DNA from: a virus
Length of the DNA: 57,870 bases
Virus record (IMG/VR): IMGVR_UViG_3300049489_000130
Coordinates: 1 to 57,870 of that record
Strand: one strand, 5' to 3'
Positions 47,039-55,173 of this stretch are shown here, in pieces; the first letter of the stretch is position 1, and each line of letters starts with the position of its first letter. A program made the translations under genes and the position numbers. Under the pieces are notes generated by a model. It did not search any database. It was not told the origin of the DNA and saw nothing but the letters and a program-made list of their open reading frames with translations.

Positions 47039-47574
47039 TGACAGACGAGCCAATTGAAGACCTATATTTCAACTGGCTATATTCAAAGGTTGCATCCCCG
47101 TTGGCAGTTTCGACACCATCTCTTACATACTGGACTCTCATGCGAGATCTACACTCAACCGAGTTTGTCTGGTCAGTTTTAGGTGATGATAATCGAGTTG
47201 CCGATGGATTAGATTTACGTAAAGAATTCCTTAGGGAGGCGTATTTAGAACAAAACCCAAACTGGTTGAGCATACCATGCTCTGTTCTAGAAATGATGAT
47301 AGCGTTTTCCCGCAGGGCTTCGTTCGAAACTGAGCTTAGCCCTCGGGAATGGTTTTGGATATTTCTAGACAACTTAGGTTTAGCCGAACTCAACGATGCT
47401 TCTCTTGGCATAACAAGAATAGTAAGCGCAGTCCTAGATACTTTTGTATGGAGGACATATTCTCACGATGGGTATGGCGGAATGTTTCCTTTGAAAGATG
47501 CCGAACACGATCAACGAAAAGTAGAACTTTATTACCAATTCTGCGAATATCTTGTTGATCAAGAAATGATCTGA
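47038..47574 (+). CDS. Conserved phage protein upstream of replication genes
   Basis: A 178-residue protein. DLYFNWLYSKVASPL, then TYWTLMRDLHSTEFVWSVLG, DDNRVADGLDLRKEF, PCSVLEMMIAFSRRA and WFWIFLDNLGLAELNDAS define a widespread family in Firmicutes and actinobacterial phages with no known function. It always seems to sit with the membrane proteins above. AAGGGAGG for the polymerase fusion lies just after its stop. Confidence 0.7.
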   Translation: MTDEPIEDLYFNWLYSKVASPLAVSTPSLTYWTLMRDLHSTEFVWSVLGDDNRVADGLDLRKEFLREAYLEQNPNWLSIPCSVLEMMIAFSRRASFETELSPREWFWIFLDNLGLAELNDASLGITRIVSAVLDTFVWRTYSHDGYGGMFPLKDAEHDQRKVELYYQFCEYLVDQEMI

Positions 47575-47585
47575 AGGGAGGTTAT

Positions 47586-50500
47586 GTGGATTTCTATCAA
47601 ATAATTGTCAAAGAGAAAAAAGAAGGATTACCGCAAATCTCTCCAGATTGGACAGTAGGAAGATCAAGCGACCTTATGGTCCGAGGCCGTTCTTTCTATG
47701 CTATTTGGGACGAAGCCAAAGGGCTTTGGTCTACAGATGAATACGATGTACAACGACTTGTCGATGAGGACCTACATCGGTATAATCAAGAACATGGTAA
47801 AGCATACCAAATCATGAATATGAAATCCTTCAGTACGCAAAGCTGGAGTACGTTTCGAAAGTTCATGCAGAATATCAGCGATAATAGTCACCAACTTGAC
47901 GAGAAGCTTGTGTTTGCAAACACAGATGTCAAGAAGACCGACTATGCCAGCAGGCGTCTACCATATGCACTCGAACCTGGAACATGCGATGCTTGGGATG
48001 AACTTCTCGGAGTTTTATATTCCGAAGAAGAACGAACTAAGATTGAGTGGGCTATTGGCTCGGTTGTTTCTGGTGATTCAAAGAAAATTCAGAAATTCTT
48101 TGTCTTCTATGGGCCCGCTGGAAGTGGTAAGTCAACCGTTCTTAACATAATCCAACAGTTATTTGATGGGTACGTTTCAACGTTTGACGCCAAAGCGCTT
48201 GGTAGTAATAATAACGCATTTGCTACCGAAGTGTTTCGTTCAAACCCGCTTGTTGCAATTCAACACGACGGCGATCTTTCCAAAATAGACGACAACACAA
48301 AGCTAAACTCAATCATTTCCCACGAAGAAATGACAATGAACGAGAAGTATAAGTCGAGCTACATGGCACGAGTGAATGCTATATTGTTTATGGGCACAAA
48401 CCAGCCAGTCAAGATCAGTGACGCAAAGTCTGGTATTATCCGGCGATTGATTGATATTCACCCAACAGGTGCTAAGATCGAAGCCGATCGATACCACGCT
48501 TTAATGCGTCAGATTGAATTTGAACTTGGAGCCATAGCACATAAGTGTCTTGACCGATACCGTGAACTTGGTAAGAACTACTACAACTCATATCGCCCGC
48601 TAGAGATGATGTTGCAAACAGATGTGTTCTACAACTTCATTGAGGGATATTACGATGTCTTTAAAAAACAAGATGGCGTTACACTCAAACAAGCGTATGA
48701 GATGTATAAAGAATTCGGTCTTGAAACTGGGTTACCAAGGTTACTTCCGCAATACAAATTCCGAGAAGAACTCAGAAATTATTTTGACAGATTTGAGGAT
48801 CGGAAAGAATTGGGTGGCGTTATAGTGCATAGTTATTATTCAGGATTCAAACCCCTTACTCCGCCCAACCCATTCAAGCCCGACGAGACTTATGTTGTTG
48901 ATTTCAACATCGAAGAATCGTTGTTTGATAAGTTGTACCCAGATCTTCCAGCTCAGTACGCTCGGGCAAGCGGATATCCTGGGCGTAAATGGGAGTCGGT
49001 TACAACCACGCTTTCAGATCTGAACACCAAAAAACTACACTTTGTCAAAGTTCCAGAAAATCATATTGTCATCGACTTCGATCTTGTGGATGAGAATGGT
49101 GAAAAAGATCTGGCGAAGAATATAGAAGAAGCCTCAAAATGGCCCCCCACTTATGCGGAACTGAGTAAAAGTGGTGCGGGCATCCATCTTCATTATTTCT
49201 ATGGCGGTAACGTTCACGAACTAGCGCAGATATTTGATGTTGGTATTGAGGTAAAAACGCTTCTTGGCGACAGCTCATTACGACGTAAGGTGACTAAGTG
49301 TAACGCACTTGAGATTGCCACATTAACAAGCGGCTTGCCGATTAAGGAACAGCCTATGCTGGATACTAAAACCATTCAAAGTGAGAAAGCATTACGCGAA
49401 CTTATCGAACGTAATCTTCGTAAAGAGATTCATCCTGGTACTAAATCCTCGGTTGATTTCATTCAGAAGATTCTTGATGAAGCATACGAATCTGATATGC
49501 CATATGATGTTCGTGATATGCGATCCACAGTTTTGGCGTTTGCGGCAGGCAGCACTAATCAAGCAGCAACGGCAATCAAAACTGTGCAAAAGATGCATTT
49601 CGTAAGCGACGATGCAATGACTCCCCCGGAGCATTCCGAGACAAAGCCTTTGGTATTCTTCGACGTTGAAGTGTATCCAAACCTGTTTGTTGTGTGTTGG
49701 AAATATGCTGGAAGAGACGCCAAAACTGGAGAAGTTGAAGTCGTCAAGATGATCAATCCGACACCGGCAGAAATCGAGCCTCTGTTTGGTATGAGACTTG
49801 TCGGTTTCAATAATCGACGCTACGACAACCATATTCTTTACGGTCGTTTCCTTGGGTATTCTGTTGAAGAGTTGTATAAACTCAGTCAGAAGATTATCAA
49901 TGGTAATGGACAAAGTGGTTTGTTTGGTGAAGCATACAATCTCTCATATACCGATATTTATGACTTCAGCTCAAAGAAACAGGGTTTGAAGAAGTTTGAA
50001 ATCGAGCTTGGTATCCATCATATGGAATTGGATCTTCCTTGGGATGAACCTGTTCCTGAAGAAAAATGGCCTCTTGTTGTCGAATACTGTTCTAATGACG
50101 TAGTAGCGACAGAAGCCGTCTTTGATGATCGAAAGCAAGATTTCGTCGCCAGAGAAATTCTGGCGGATCTTTCCGGGTTATCTGTTAATCACACTACTCA
50201 ACAACATACAGCACAGATCATATTTGATGGTGAGAAAAATCCACAGTCAAGTTTTATCTATACTGATCTCAGCACCATATTCGATGGGTACACCTTCGAT
50301 GGGAAAGAGAGTATTTATCGTGGAGAAGTCACCGGAGAAGGAGGTTATGTTTATGCCGAGCCAGGAATGTACGAAAACGTCGCCCTCCTGGACGTGGCGA
50401 GTATGCATCCGACCAGTATTGAGGCGCTCAACCTCTTCGGACCTTATACATCTAATTTCTCCGCGCTTAAAGACGCTCGGATGGCAATCAAACATAAAGA

Positions 50501-51335
50501 GTACGAAAGGGCACGTAACGATCTCCTTGGAGGGAAGCTACGGAAGTTTCTGGACGGTGCTGAAACTGATCCCAGCTCAGCTGAGGCTTTGTCGTACGCT
50601 CTCAAGATCGTCATCAACATCGTATATGGACTCACCAGCGCCAGATTCCCAAACGCATTCAAAGACAACAGAAACGTCGATAACATTGTAGCGAAGCGTG
50701 GGGCTTTGTTTATGATTGATTTGAAGCATGAGGTGCAAAAACGTGGATTTACAGTTGCGCATATCAAAACTGATTCAATCAAAATCCCTAACGCCACACC
50801 AGAAATTATTGATTTCGTCTTTGAATTCGGGCGAAAGTACGGCTATGATTTTGAGCATGAGGCAACATACGAGAAGTTCTGTCTCGTCAATGATGCAGTC
50901 TATATTGCTCGAAATGGAACCAAATGGTCGGCCGTTGGTGCTCAATTCCAGCACCCTTACGTCTACAAGACCCTCTTTACGGGGGAACCGTTAGAGTTCG
51001 ACGACTTCTGTGAGACCAAGAGCGTTACCCAGGGTACGATGTATCTCGACTTCAATGCAGACCCACTACGAAAAGTTATGGAGTTTGTTCATGTCGGGCG
51101 TACCGGAAGTTTTATTCCTGTTGTTCACGGCGGAGCTACTCTCTGGCGCATCAAAGACGACAAGAAGTACGCTGTAACTGGAACTAAAGGTTATCGCTGG
51201 GTCGAAAGGGATATGGCTATTGCTAGAGAAGGGAAGGATCAACTCGAAATTGACATGCGGTATTTCGAAGCTCTTCGGAATGCTGCTTATGAAGCAATTG
51301 ATTTCTTTGGACCATTTGAAAGGTTTGTTTCTTAA
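47586..51335 (+). CDS. Helicase-primase-exonuclease-DNA polymerase fusion
   Basis: A 1249-residue replication protein starting at GTG 47586 behind GGGAGG. Residues 120-310 are an SF3/D5-like helicase: Walker A GPAGSGKS at 176, VAIQHDGDLS, sensor FMGTNQP. Residues 480-610 look like an archaeo-eukaryotic primase-type core: VIDFDL with Asp497 and Asp499, then SGAGIHLHYF with His534. Residues 685-890 are the 3'-5' exonuclease (FFDVEVYP, Asp693/Glu695; later YCSNDV). Residues 925-1200 are a family B polymerase: motif A LLDVASMHPT (Asp936), motif B KIVINIVYGLTS, motif C KTDSIKI (Asp1063). It would unwind, prime and copy phage DNA alone. The primase assignment is the weakest part. Confidence 0.85.
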   Translation: MDFYQIIVKEKKEGLPQISPDWTVGRSSDLMVRGRSFYAIWDEAKGLWSTDEYDVQRLVDEDLHRYNQEHGKAYQIMNMKSFSTQSWSTFRKFMQNISDNSHQLDEKLVFANTDVKKTDYASRRLPYALEPGTCDAWDELLGVLYSEEERTKIEWAIGSVVSGDSKKIQKFFVFYGPAGSGKSTVLNIIQQLFDGYVSTFDAKALGSNNNAFATEVFRSNPLVAIQHDGDLSKIDDNTKLNSIISHEEMTMNEKYKSSYMARVNAILFMGTNQPVKISDAKSGIIRRLIDIHPTGAKIEADRYHALMRQIEFELGAIAHKCLDRYRELGKNYYNSYRPLEMMLQTDVFYNFIEGYYDVFKKQDGVTLKQAYEMYKEFGLETGLPRLLPQYKFREELRNYFDRFEDRKELGGVIVHSYYSGFKPLTPPNPFKPDETYVVDFNIEESLFDKLYPDLPAQYARASGYPGRKWESVTTTLSDLNTKKLHFVKVPENHIVIDFDLVDENGEKDLAKNIEEASKWPPTYAELSKSGAGIHLHYFYGGNVHELAQIFDVGIEVKTLLGDSSLRRKVTKCNALEIATLTSGLPIKEQPMLDTKTIQSEKALRELIERNLRKEIHPGTKSSVDFIQKILDEAYESDMPYDVRDMRSTVLAFAAGSTNQAATAIKTVQKMHFVSDDAMTPPEHSETKPLVFFDVEVYPNLFVVCWKYAGRDAKTGEVEVVKMINPTPAEIEPLFGMRLVGFNNRRYDNHILYGRFLGYSVEELYKLSQKIINGNGQSGLFGEAYNLSYTDIYDFSSKKQGLKKFEIELGIHHMELDLPWDEPVPEEKWPLVVEYCSNDVVATEAVFDDRKQDFVAREILADLSGLSVNHTTQQHTAQIIFDGEKNPQSSFIYTDLSTIFDGYTFDGKESIYRGEVTGEGGYVYAEPGMYENVALLDVASMHPTSIEALNLFGPYTSNFSALKDARMAIKHKEYERARNDLLGGKLRKFLDGAETDPSSAEALSYALKIVINIVYGLTSARFPNAFKDNRNVDNIVAKRGALFMIDLKHEVQKRGFTVAHIKTDSIKIPNATPEIIDFVFEFGRKYGYDFEHEATYEKFCLVNDAVYIARNGTKWSAVGAQFQHPYVYKTLFTGEPLEFDDFCETKSVTQGTMYLDFNADPLRKVMEFVHVGRTGSFIPVVHGGATLWRIKDDKKYAVTGTKGYRWVERDMAIAREGKDQLEIDMRYFEALRNAAYEAIDFFGPFERFVS

Positions 51336-51574
51336 TGCATGAGATTACCGTTAAATTCGACAGGTATAAACTTAATGAAGTCACCTGTACGTGTGGTTAT
51401 AAGCAATATTTTGATGACGGTGTGAAAACAAGGTATGCGGCAGACATTCATGCAAAACGTAATACACCCGCAGCCTTGACGTATTTTGATAATGGTGTGA
51501 AAACACAACCCCCAAGTCGTACGGCCAAGCCCGGTCGTCACGATGGTTATTCCCAAGGCGCATACGCGCAGTAA
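51335..51574 (+). CDS. Small hypothetical protein with CxC motif
   Basis: A 79-residue protein whose ATG overlaps the polymerase stop by one base. CTCGYKQYFDDGVKTRYAA and then YFDNGVKTQPPS show a short internal repeat (YFDxGVKT). It is basic at the C-terminus and looks partly disordered. No family recognised. Coupling to the polymerase fusion suggests a replication accessory (inference). Confidence 0.6.
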   Translation: MHEITVKFDRYKLNEVTCTCGYKQYFDDGVKTRYAADIHAKRNTPAALTYFDNGVKTQPPSRTAKPGRHDGYSQGAYAQ

Positions 51575-51587
51575 CGAGAGGTATATT

Positions 51588-52046
51588 ATGTCAGATAAAC
51601 CAGCCACATTTATGGTTGAAGACGCGAAGATCATTTTCCGAAACTTTGCTGGAAGAGAAGATCAGTACAACCGAGAAGGTGACCGTAACTTTGCAGTCGT
51701 CTTGCCTGACGATGTTGCAGAACAGATGCTCAAGGACGGATGGAACGTCAAGTATCTAGAGGCTCGCGAAGAAGGAGACGTGCCGACAGCTTATATTTCT
51801 GTTGCCGTCAACTTCAAAAACCGACCTCCTCGAGTTGTCATGCTTACCTCACGAGCGCGAACTGCCATCCATGAAGATACAATTGAGGTTCTTGACTGGG
51901 CCGAAATCGCTAAGGCCGACTTGATCGCCACGGCATACACCTGGACTGTGAACGGTAAGAGTGGTGTAAAGGCGTATCTGAAGTCTCTCTTTGTCACCAT
52001 CGAAGAGGATGAGCTCGAGCGAAAGTACGCTATCGAGGATGAGTGA
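51588..52046 (+). CDS. Single-stranded DNA-binding-like protein
   Basis: A 152-residue protein. FRNFAGREDQYNREGDRNFA near residue 16, LEAREEGDVPTAYISVAVNF, VVMLTSRARTAIHEDTIEVL, then GVKAYLKSLFVTIEEDELER match a family in actinophages annotated as ssDNA-binding, with an OB-like strand pattern and acidic C-terminus. It follows the polymerase fusion, the expected place for a partner. ATG 51588 follows ACGAGAGG; the earlier in-frame start at 51543 lies inside the previous gene. Confidence 0.72.
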   Translation: MSDKPATFMVEDAKIIFRNFAGREDQYNREGDRNFAVVLPDDVAEQMLKDGWNVKYLEAREEGDVPTAYISVAVNFKNRPPRVVMLTSRARTAIHEDTIEVLDWAEIAKADLIATAYTWTVNGKSGVKAYLKSLFVTIEEDELERKYAIEDE

Positions 52047-52215
52047 ACCAACTAAGAAGGAAAAGCGTCGGGCAAATCTTCTCGATGACTACTGGTTCAA
52101 GTTGTATGGCGACCCAAAAAAGCCTAAGTCAAACACCAGGAACTGGCGGAAGCATATGAAGAACCCAGCTCTCAAGCATTCTGTTACGTCTGATAAACAT
52201 CATCGAGTCGCGTAA
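52039..52215 (+). CDS. Small basic protein
   Basis: A 58-residue, strongly basic protein (KKEKRRANLLDDYWFKLYGD, then PKKPKSNTRNWRKHMKN) that probably binds nucleic acid. It overlaps the SSB-like gene by eight bases and the next gene by one. No family recognised. Confidence 0.6.
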   Translation: MSEPTKKEKRRANLLDDYWFKLYGDPKKPKSNTRNWRKHMKNPALKHSVTSDKHHRVA

Positions 52216-52310
52216 TGGAAATAGTTCTCGGCGCAATTATCATGCTGGCAGGAATTCTTGTCGGCGCAGCAATCAAGACCACAAATCAAAAGGACGATTA
52301 TGGAACCTGA
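52215..52310 (+). CDS. Very small membrane protein
   Basis: A 31-residue protein, one helix (IVLGAIIMLAGILVGAAI) and a short hydrophilic tail. It starts on the previous stop (TAATG) and overlaps the next gene by 11 bases. The coupling supports it. Function unknown. Confidence 0.5.
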   Translation: MEIVLGAIIMLAGILVGAAIKTTNQKDDYGT

Positions 52311-52677
52311 ATACGGATTTATCACTTTTAATCGAAAGCCGTTCACTGTTGAGGCGGTCCAGATTACCGAGGAAAACATTGACGCCCTTGGGCCTCTTGT
52401 CGGTTCGGTTAAGACCAGCGGAGAAGGGGAGAAATTCATTACTCTTGATCGGCGTATTGTCCCGAACGTTCGTCGGGCATATGTTGGTTGGTGGATCACC
52501 CGAATGAATGACAACCTTCGCTGTTACTCGCCGAAGATTTTCGAGGAACAGTTTGAAATTGATGAGGGGTATGTTCCGGTCAGTCACTTGGCTACGTTGG
52601 AGACACCTACCACTACCTCATCTTCTTCCCCTAATCTCACGGTGACAACCTTGATTGTCAACGATCCTGACGCATGA
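52300..52677 (+). CDS. Conserved hypothetical protein
   Basis: A 125-residue protein. FITFNRKPFTVEAVQITEEN, ITLDRRIVPNVRRAYVGWW, FDIDEG-like FEIDEGYVPVSHLA resembles a small phage family with a beta-barrel pattern and a Thr/Ser-rich C-terminus. ATG 52300 (AAAAGGACG upstream) is preferred over an earlier in-frame start at 52258 within the previous gene. It overlaps the next gene by four bases. Confidence 0.62.
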   Translation: MEPEYGFITFNRKPFTVEAVQITEENIDALGPLVGSVKTSGEGEKFITLDRRIVPNVRRAYVGWWITRMNDNLRCYSPKIFEEQFEIDEGYVPVSHLATLETPTTTSSSSPNLTVTTLIVNDPDA

Positions 52678-52769
52678 GCTTCTGGATGATGAGTATTGCC
52701 GCAGTCTCGCTTGTCGGGATTGGGGTATATCTGTACGCTTCTTGGCGTATGGATAACGATGTCGACTGA
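52674..52769 (+). CDS. Very small membrane protein
   Basis: A 31-residue protein with one helix (MMSIAAVSLVGIGVYLYASW) and an acidic tail. It overlaps the previous stop by four bases and is the last gene before the large structured RNA. Function unknown. Confidence 0.5.
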   Translation: MSFWMMSIAAVSLVGIGVYLYASWRMDNDVD

Positions 52770-52779
52770 GCGACGTTAA

Positions 52780-53275
52780 ATAGCCTTTAGGCTCAGAGCG
52801 GTAGTGGTTCCCGAATTGCGCTGTGAGCGTGGCATGGGATTAAATGACATAGAGCGAGATCATTGTCAGCCACTACATAGACTGTGAAGGACACACAGAG
52901 CGCCATTGGGGACTGCCTGAGCGGTTCCACGCGCACCAATGGTTCGGGTAAAAAACAAACCGGTTTGGAAGCTACAGGCGGCGGGATTACCTACTCGAGG
53001 AGCCCGCATTTCTGGAAGGTGAGAGCTCCGGAATATTCAAATGACAACGTAGGTTATGAAGACTGAGTCCTGAGACCAGCACCTATGTTTACCACCTATC
53101 TTGTGGAAAACTAAACAGCATGTTCACCGAAAGCTGTTGGATAATCTAAAGTCCCTGTGGTGGCAGGGCAAATACGACGGTACTGACATCCGCAATTCCC
53201 CCTCCTGCAAAAGTCAGTTAAATCAGAGATGTTCTGTCCCCCCATACAGAGGACCTCTTAGCCTAAACGCTCTAC
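52780..53275 (+). ncRNA. Large structured non-coding RNA candidate, about 500 nt
   Basis: No credible gene fits this 531-base gap, yet many helices can be drawn on the + strand. AGCC/GGCT (52782-52793). GTAGTGG 52801-52807 with CCACTAC 52870-52876, enclosing GCGCT/AGCGT and TGACA/TGTCA. CCATTGG 52903-52909 with CCAATGG 52936-52942. GCGGG 52981-52985 with CCCGC 53003-53007. TTCTGGA 53010-53016 with TCCGGAA 53027-53033. AACAGC/GCTGTT (53114-53138). CCCTG/CAGGG (53153-53168). ACTGAC 53182-53187 with GTCAGT 53213-53218. Large phage RNAs such as GOLLD and ROOL have similar size and lie near tRNAs, but I cannot match conserved motifs. Ends are approximate. Confidence 0.62.
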
Positions 53276-53300
53276 CCAATAATAATCAAAGGAGAATAAT

Positions 53301-53531
53301 ATGGATGAGACCACTGAAACTCGTAATGTTTTGTATGAAGTATTTGTTCGTTATACAGATTATCCTGCTGATCATATTAAAAATGTCGAAGCATGGCGTT
53401 TGGAAGATGAGGTTTACTTCTTCTTTGTCAAATCATTTCTCGATCCAAAGATTCCGGCCATTCAAACTTTTTGGGTAAAAAACCCAAACGTTATTTCGAT
53501 CAATATCGTTCCCGTTAAATTTGCTGATTGA
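53301..53531 (+). CDS. Hypothetical protein
   Basis: A 76-residue protein, mostly beta with a helix (VLYEVFVRYTDYPADHIKNV, EVYFFFVKSFLDPKIP). I do not recognise it. AAAGGAG lies before ATG 53301, immediately after the structured RNA. It ends nine bases before the glycosylase-like gene. Confidence 0.62.
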   Translation: MDETTETRNVLYEVFVRYTDYPADHIKNVEAWRLEDEVYFFFVKSFLDPKIPAIQTFWVKNPNVISINIVPVKFAD

Positions 53532-53540
53532 GGTAATTCA

Positions 53541-53960
53541 ATGCAGACTTTCGTTCCATTTGAGAATTATGAAGACAGCGCCGAATGCCTCGATCGCCAA
53601 AGATTGGGTAAGCAGCGTGTAGAAGTACTGCAGATATACAATGCTCTTACCGGTCATTCACATGGTTGGGCTAACCATCCCGCTACTCGTATGTGGCGTG
53701 GACACGCCGGAGCTTTGTTAGATTACGGCATCATGGTTTGCCTTGTGTGGACAGCTCGAGGTTATATCGATAACACACGTGATAAGCTTCTAACGCTACG
53801 CGACAACGTGGATCTTGGCGAATCTTTTCACTACCCTCCTTGGTGGGGTGGCCCTATTCATGAATCTCATCAAGCGGCCTTAGTCCGTAAAGATCCAAAT
53901 TTCTATCGACCTATTTTTCCCGATGTGGATGATACGATCCCGTACTATTGGCCGGTATAA
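53541..53960 (+). CDS. Pyrimidine-dimer DNA glycosylase-like protein
   Basis: A 139-residue protein. MQTFVPFENYEDSAECLDRQ, RLGKQRVEVLQIYNALTG, then WANHPATRMWRGHAGALLDY and WARGY-like TARGYIDN match the family related to T4 endonuclease V (PF03013), which removes UV-induced pyrimidine dimers. The phage members may act as DNA repair or as a general base-excision enzyme. GAGG precedes ATG 53541. It ends one base before the next start. Confidence 0.72.
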   Translation: MQTFVPFENYEDSAECLDRQRLGKQRVEVLQIYNALTGHSHGWANHPATRMWRGHAGALLDYGIMVCLVWTARGYIDNTRDKLLTLRDNVDLGESFHYPPWWGGPIHESHQAALVRKDPNFYRPIFPDVDDTIPYYWPV

Positions 53961-53961
53961 C

Positions 53962-54129
53962 ATGATAAACATTTTAGTACTTATAGCTTTCATTCACGTC
54001 ATTCAAGATAATGCTCGAGCTTACGGATTTGAAGCTGGTAGACAAGGGGTTGTGAAACAAAACTTTATGTCTAGCCCGGATAACCCGTTCGTGCACAATT
54101 GGCGTCATATTTATGGATTGGATAGATGA
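53962..54129 (+). CDS. Small protein with N-terminal hydrophobic helix
   Basis: A 55-residue protein. The first 15 residues (MINILVLIAFIHVIQ) are hydrophobic, a signal or anchor, and the rest is polar (FEAGRQGVVKQNFMSS). ATG 53962 is one base after the previous stop; an earlier in-frame start lies inside that gene. It overlaps the next gene by four bases. Function unknown. Confidence 0.58.
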   Translation: MINILVLIAFIHVIQDNARAYGFEAGRQGVVKQNFMSSPDNPFVHNWRHIYGLDR

Positions 54130-54326
54130 TGTCTAGTCGGCATGAAAAAGAAGACAATATTGCTGACTTAGCGCTTTGGGCAGTAATTTTCTTCGGTATT
54201 GGTAGTCTTATATTCATGAATCGTTCACCACAAAACCAGGGGGGCTTCTTGATTGCTGGAACAATTTCCTTTGTTACTGCTATCGTATTCGTGTTTCTTA
54301 TCTTTCTGAGTAGAGACGATCGATGA
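54126..54326 (+). CDS. Small two-helix membrane protein
   Basis: A 66-residue protein with two membrane helices (LALWAVIFFGIGSLIFM and FLIAGTISFVTAIVFVFLIF) and charged ends. Starts at ATG 54126 (or 54129) overlapping the previous stop, and overlaps the next gene by four bases. Function unknown. Confidence 0.62.
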   Translation: MMSSRHEKEDNIADLALWAVIFFGIGSLIFMNRSPQNQGGFLIAGTISFVTAIVFVFLIFLSRDDR

Positions 54327-54490
54327 AATACGTTTTGATAACTGTAGCTCCTTCGGGAACGATGACAGCCAAACCCACGGACAACTACATGCAGGCGAAA
54401 GCAGAAGTCCTAGATGAGGGATGGTCTGCCTTTGTGGTAGAGGTTAAGTCGTTTCAGATAAATCGAAACCCCTATCCTGGAAGAGACTAA
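54323..54490 (+). CDS. Hypothetical protein
   Basis: A 55-residue protein with a beta-alpha-beta pattern (KYVLITVAPSGTMTAKPTDN, QAKAEVLDEGWSAFVVEV). I do not recognise it. It overlaps the stop of the gene before and the start of the gene after, so it belongs to the same coupled operon. Confidence 0.6.
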   Translation: MKYVLITVAPSGTMTAKPTDNYMQAKAEVLDEGWSAFVVEVKSFQINRNPYPGRD

Positions 54491-54714
54491 TGGATGAAGA
54501 CATTATTGAAGATCTTGCCGATGCTTTTGCGGGGCAGTTAAAATATATCGAAGAGAAATTCTTCACCCATTCCGCACTTAAAGAAGTAGTATATGATAGT
54601 ATGTATGCAGTCGCGACTGTAATAAACAATCATAACCCAACATATGATCTTCGTTACTTCTATAAGCGTGCGGGATTCCCAGAACCTTATCCGATTCATC
54701 CTATTCAGTATTGA
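54490..54714 (+). CDS. Hypothetical protein
   Basis: A 74-residue acidic, helical protein (DEDIIEDLADAFAGQLKYIE, then KEVVYDSMYAVATVINNHNP). Starts on the previous stop codon (TAATG). It is the last gene before the lysine tRNA; a small hairpin GGGCA/TGCCC (54729-54748) lies between. No family recognised. Confidence 0.62.
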   Translation: MDEDIIEDLADAFAGQLKYIEEKFFTHSALKEVVYDSMYAVATVINNHNPTYDLRYFYKRAGFPEPYPIHPIQY

Positions 54715-54752
54715 TGGTTCTCCCACCTGGGCATGTGGTAAACTGCCCGTTC

Positions 54753-54824
54753 GCATCTCTAGCTCAATGGAAGAGCAGTAGGCTTTTAACCTATTGGTTC
54801 TGGGTTCGAGCCCCAGGGGATGCA
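54753..54824 (+). tRNA. tRNA-Lys (UUU)
   Basis: Acceptor GCATCTC pairs with GGGATGC (54817-54823), with discriminator A at 54824 and no encoded CCA. Anticodon stem GTAGG/CCTAT holds the loop CTTTTAA, giving UUU for AAA codons. The T arm is TGGGTTCGAGCCCCA. All arms fold normally. Confidence 0.92.
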
Positions 54825-54969
54825 CTCATATGAAAGGAGAGTGGTGTCACCATGCCCTAACTTAAAGGTAATGCGCATAACTAAAGAGAGCACATGCATG
54901 ATTGCGATCCTGGGTATGATCGACTAAAAAACTGCCCACCCCATAATCACATTTATCAAAGGAGTAGTA

Positions 54970-55173
54970 ATGTACGTGTTTACTTGCAACGATTTCGAAG
55001 GTTTTTATCCGGTTGGGACGGCCGCGGTGGTTGTTGCCAATAATGAGGAAGAAGCCAAAAAGATGCTCATTGACGAATTGGATAAGCGCGGTCTCCCGCA
55101 GACAGACCCGACCTTGACTTTTGTCCACACGTTGTCCCCCTCGGTACATATTCTCTGCGATGGGAACTACTGA
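54970..55173 (+). CDS. Hypothetical protein
   Basis: A 67-residue protein (YVFTCNDFEGFYPVGTAAVV, then EEEAKKMLIDELDKRGLPQT) with a beta-alpha pattern seen in small phage proteins of unknown role. AAAGGAG precedes ATG 54970. The 145 bases before it hold the tRNA 3' side and no convincing gene. It overlaps the following gene by one base. Confidence 0.65.
   Translation: MYVFTCNDFEGFYPVGTAAVVVANNEEEAKKMLIDELDKRGLPQTDPTLTFVHTLSPSVHILCDGNY

Noticed and set aside
52884-53478. Two open frames (52884-53066 and 53101-53478) across the structured RNA
   Set aside because: No ribosome sites, odd composition, the second runs into the real gene at 53301 in another frame, and the helices explain the DNA better.
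54825-54969. Short open frames between tRNA-Lys and the gene at 54970
   Set aside because: Only about 11 to 50 codons; the longest overlaps the downstream gene out of frame and lacks a convincing family pattern.
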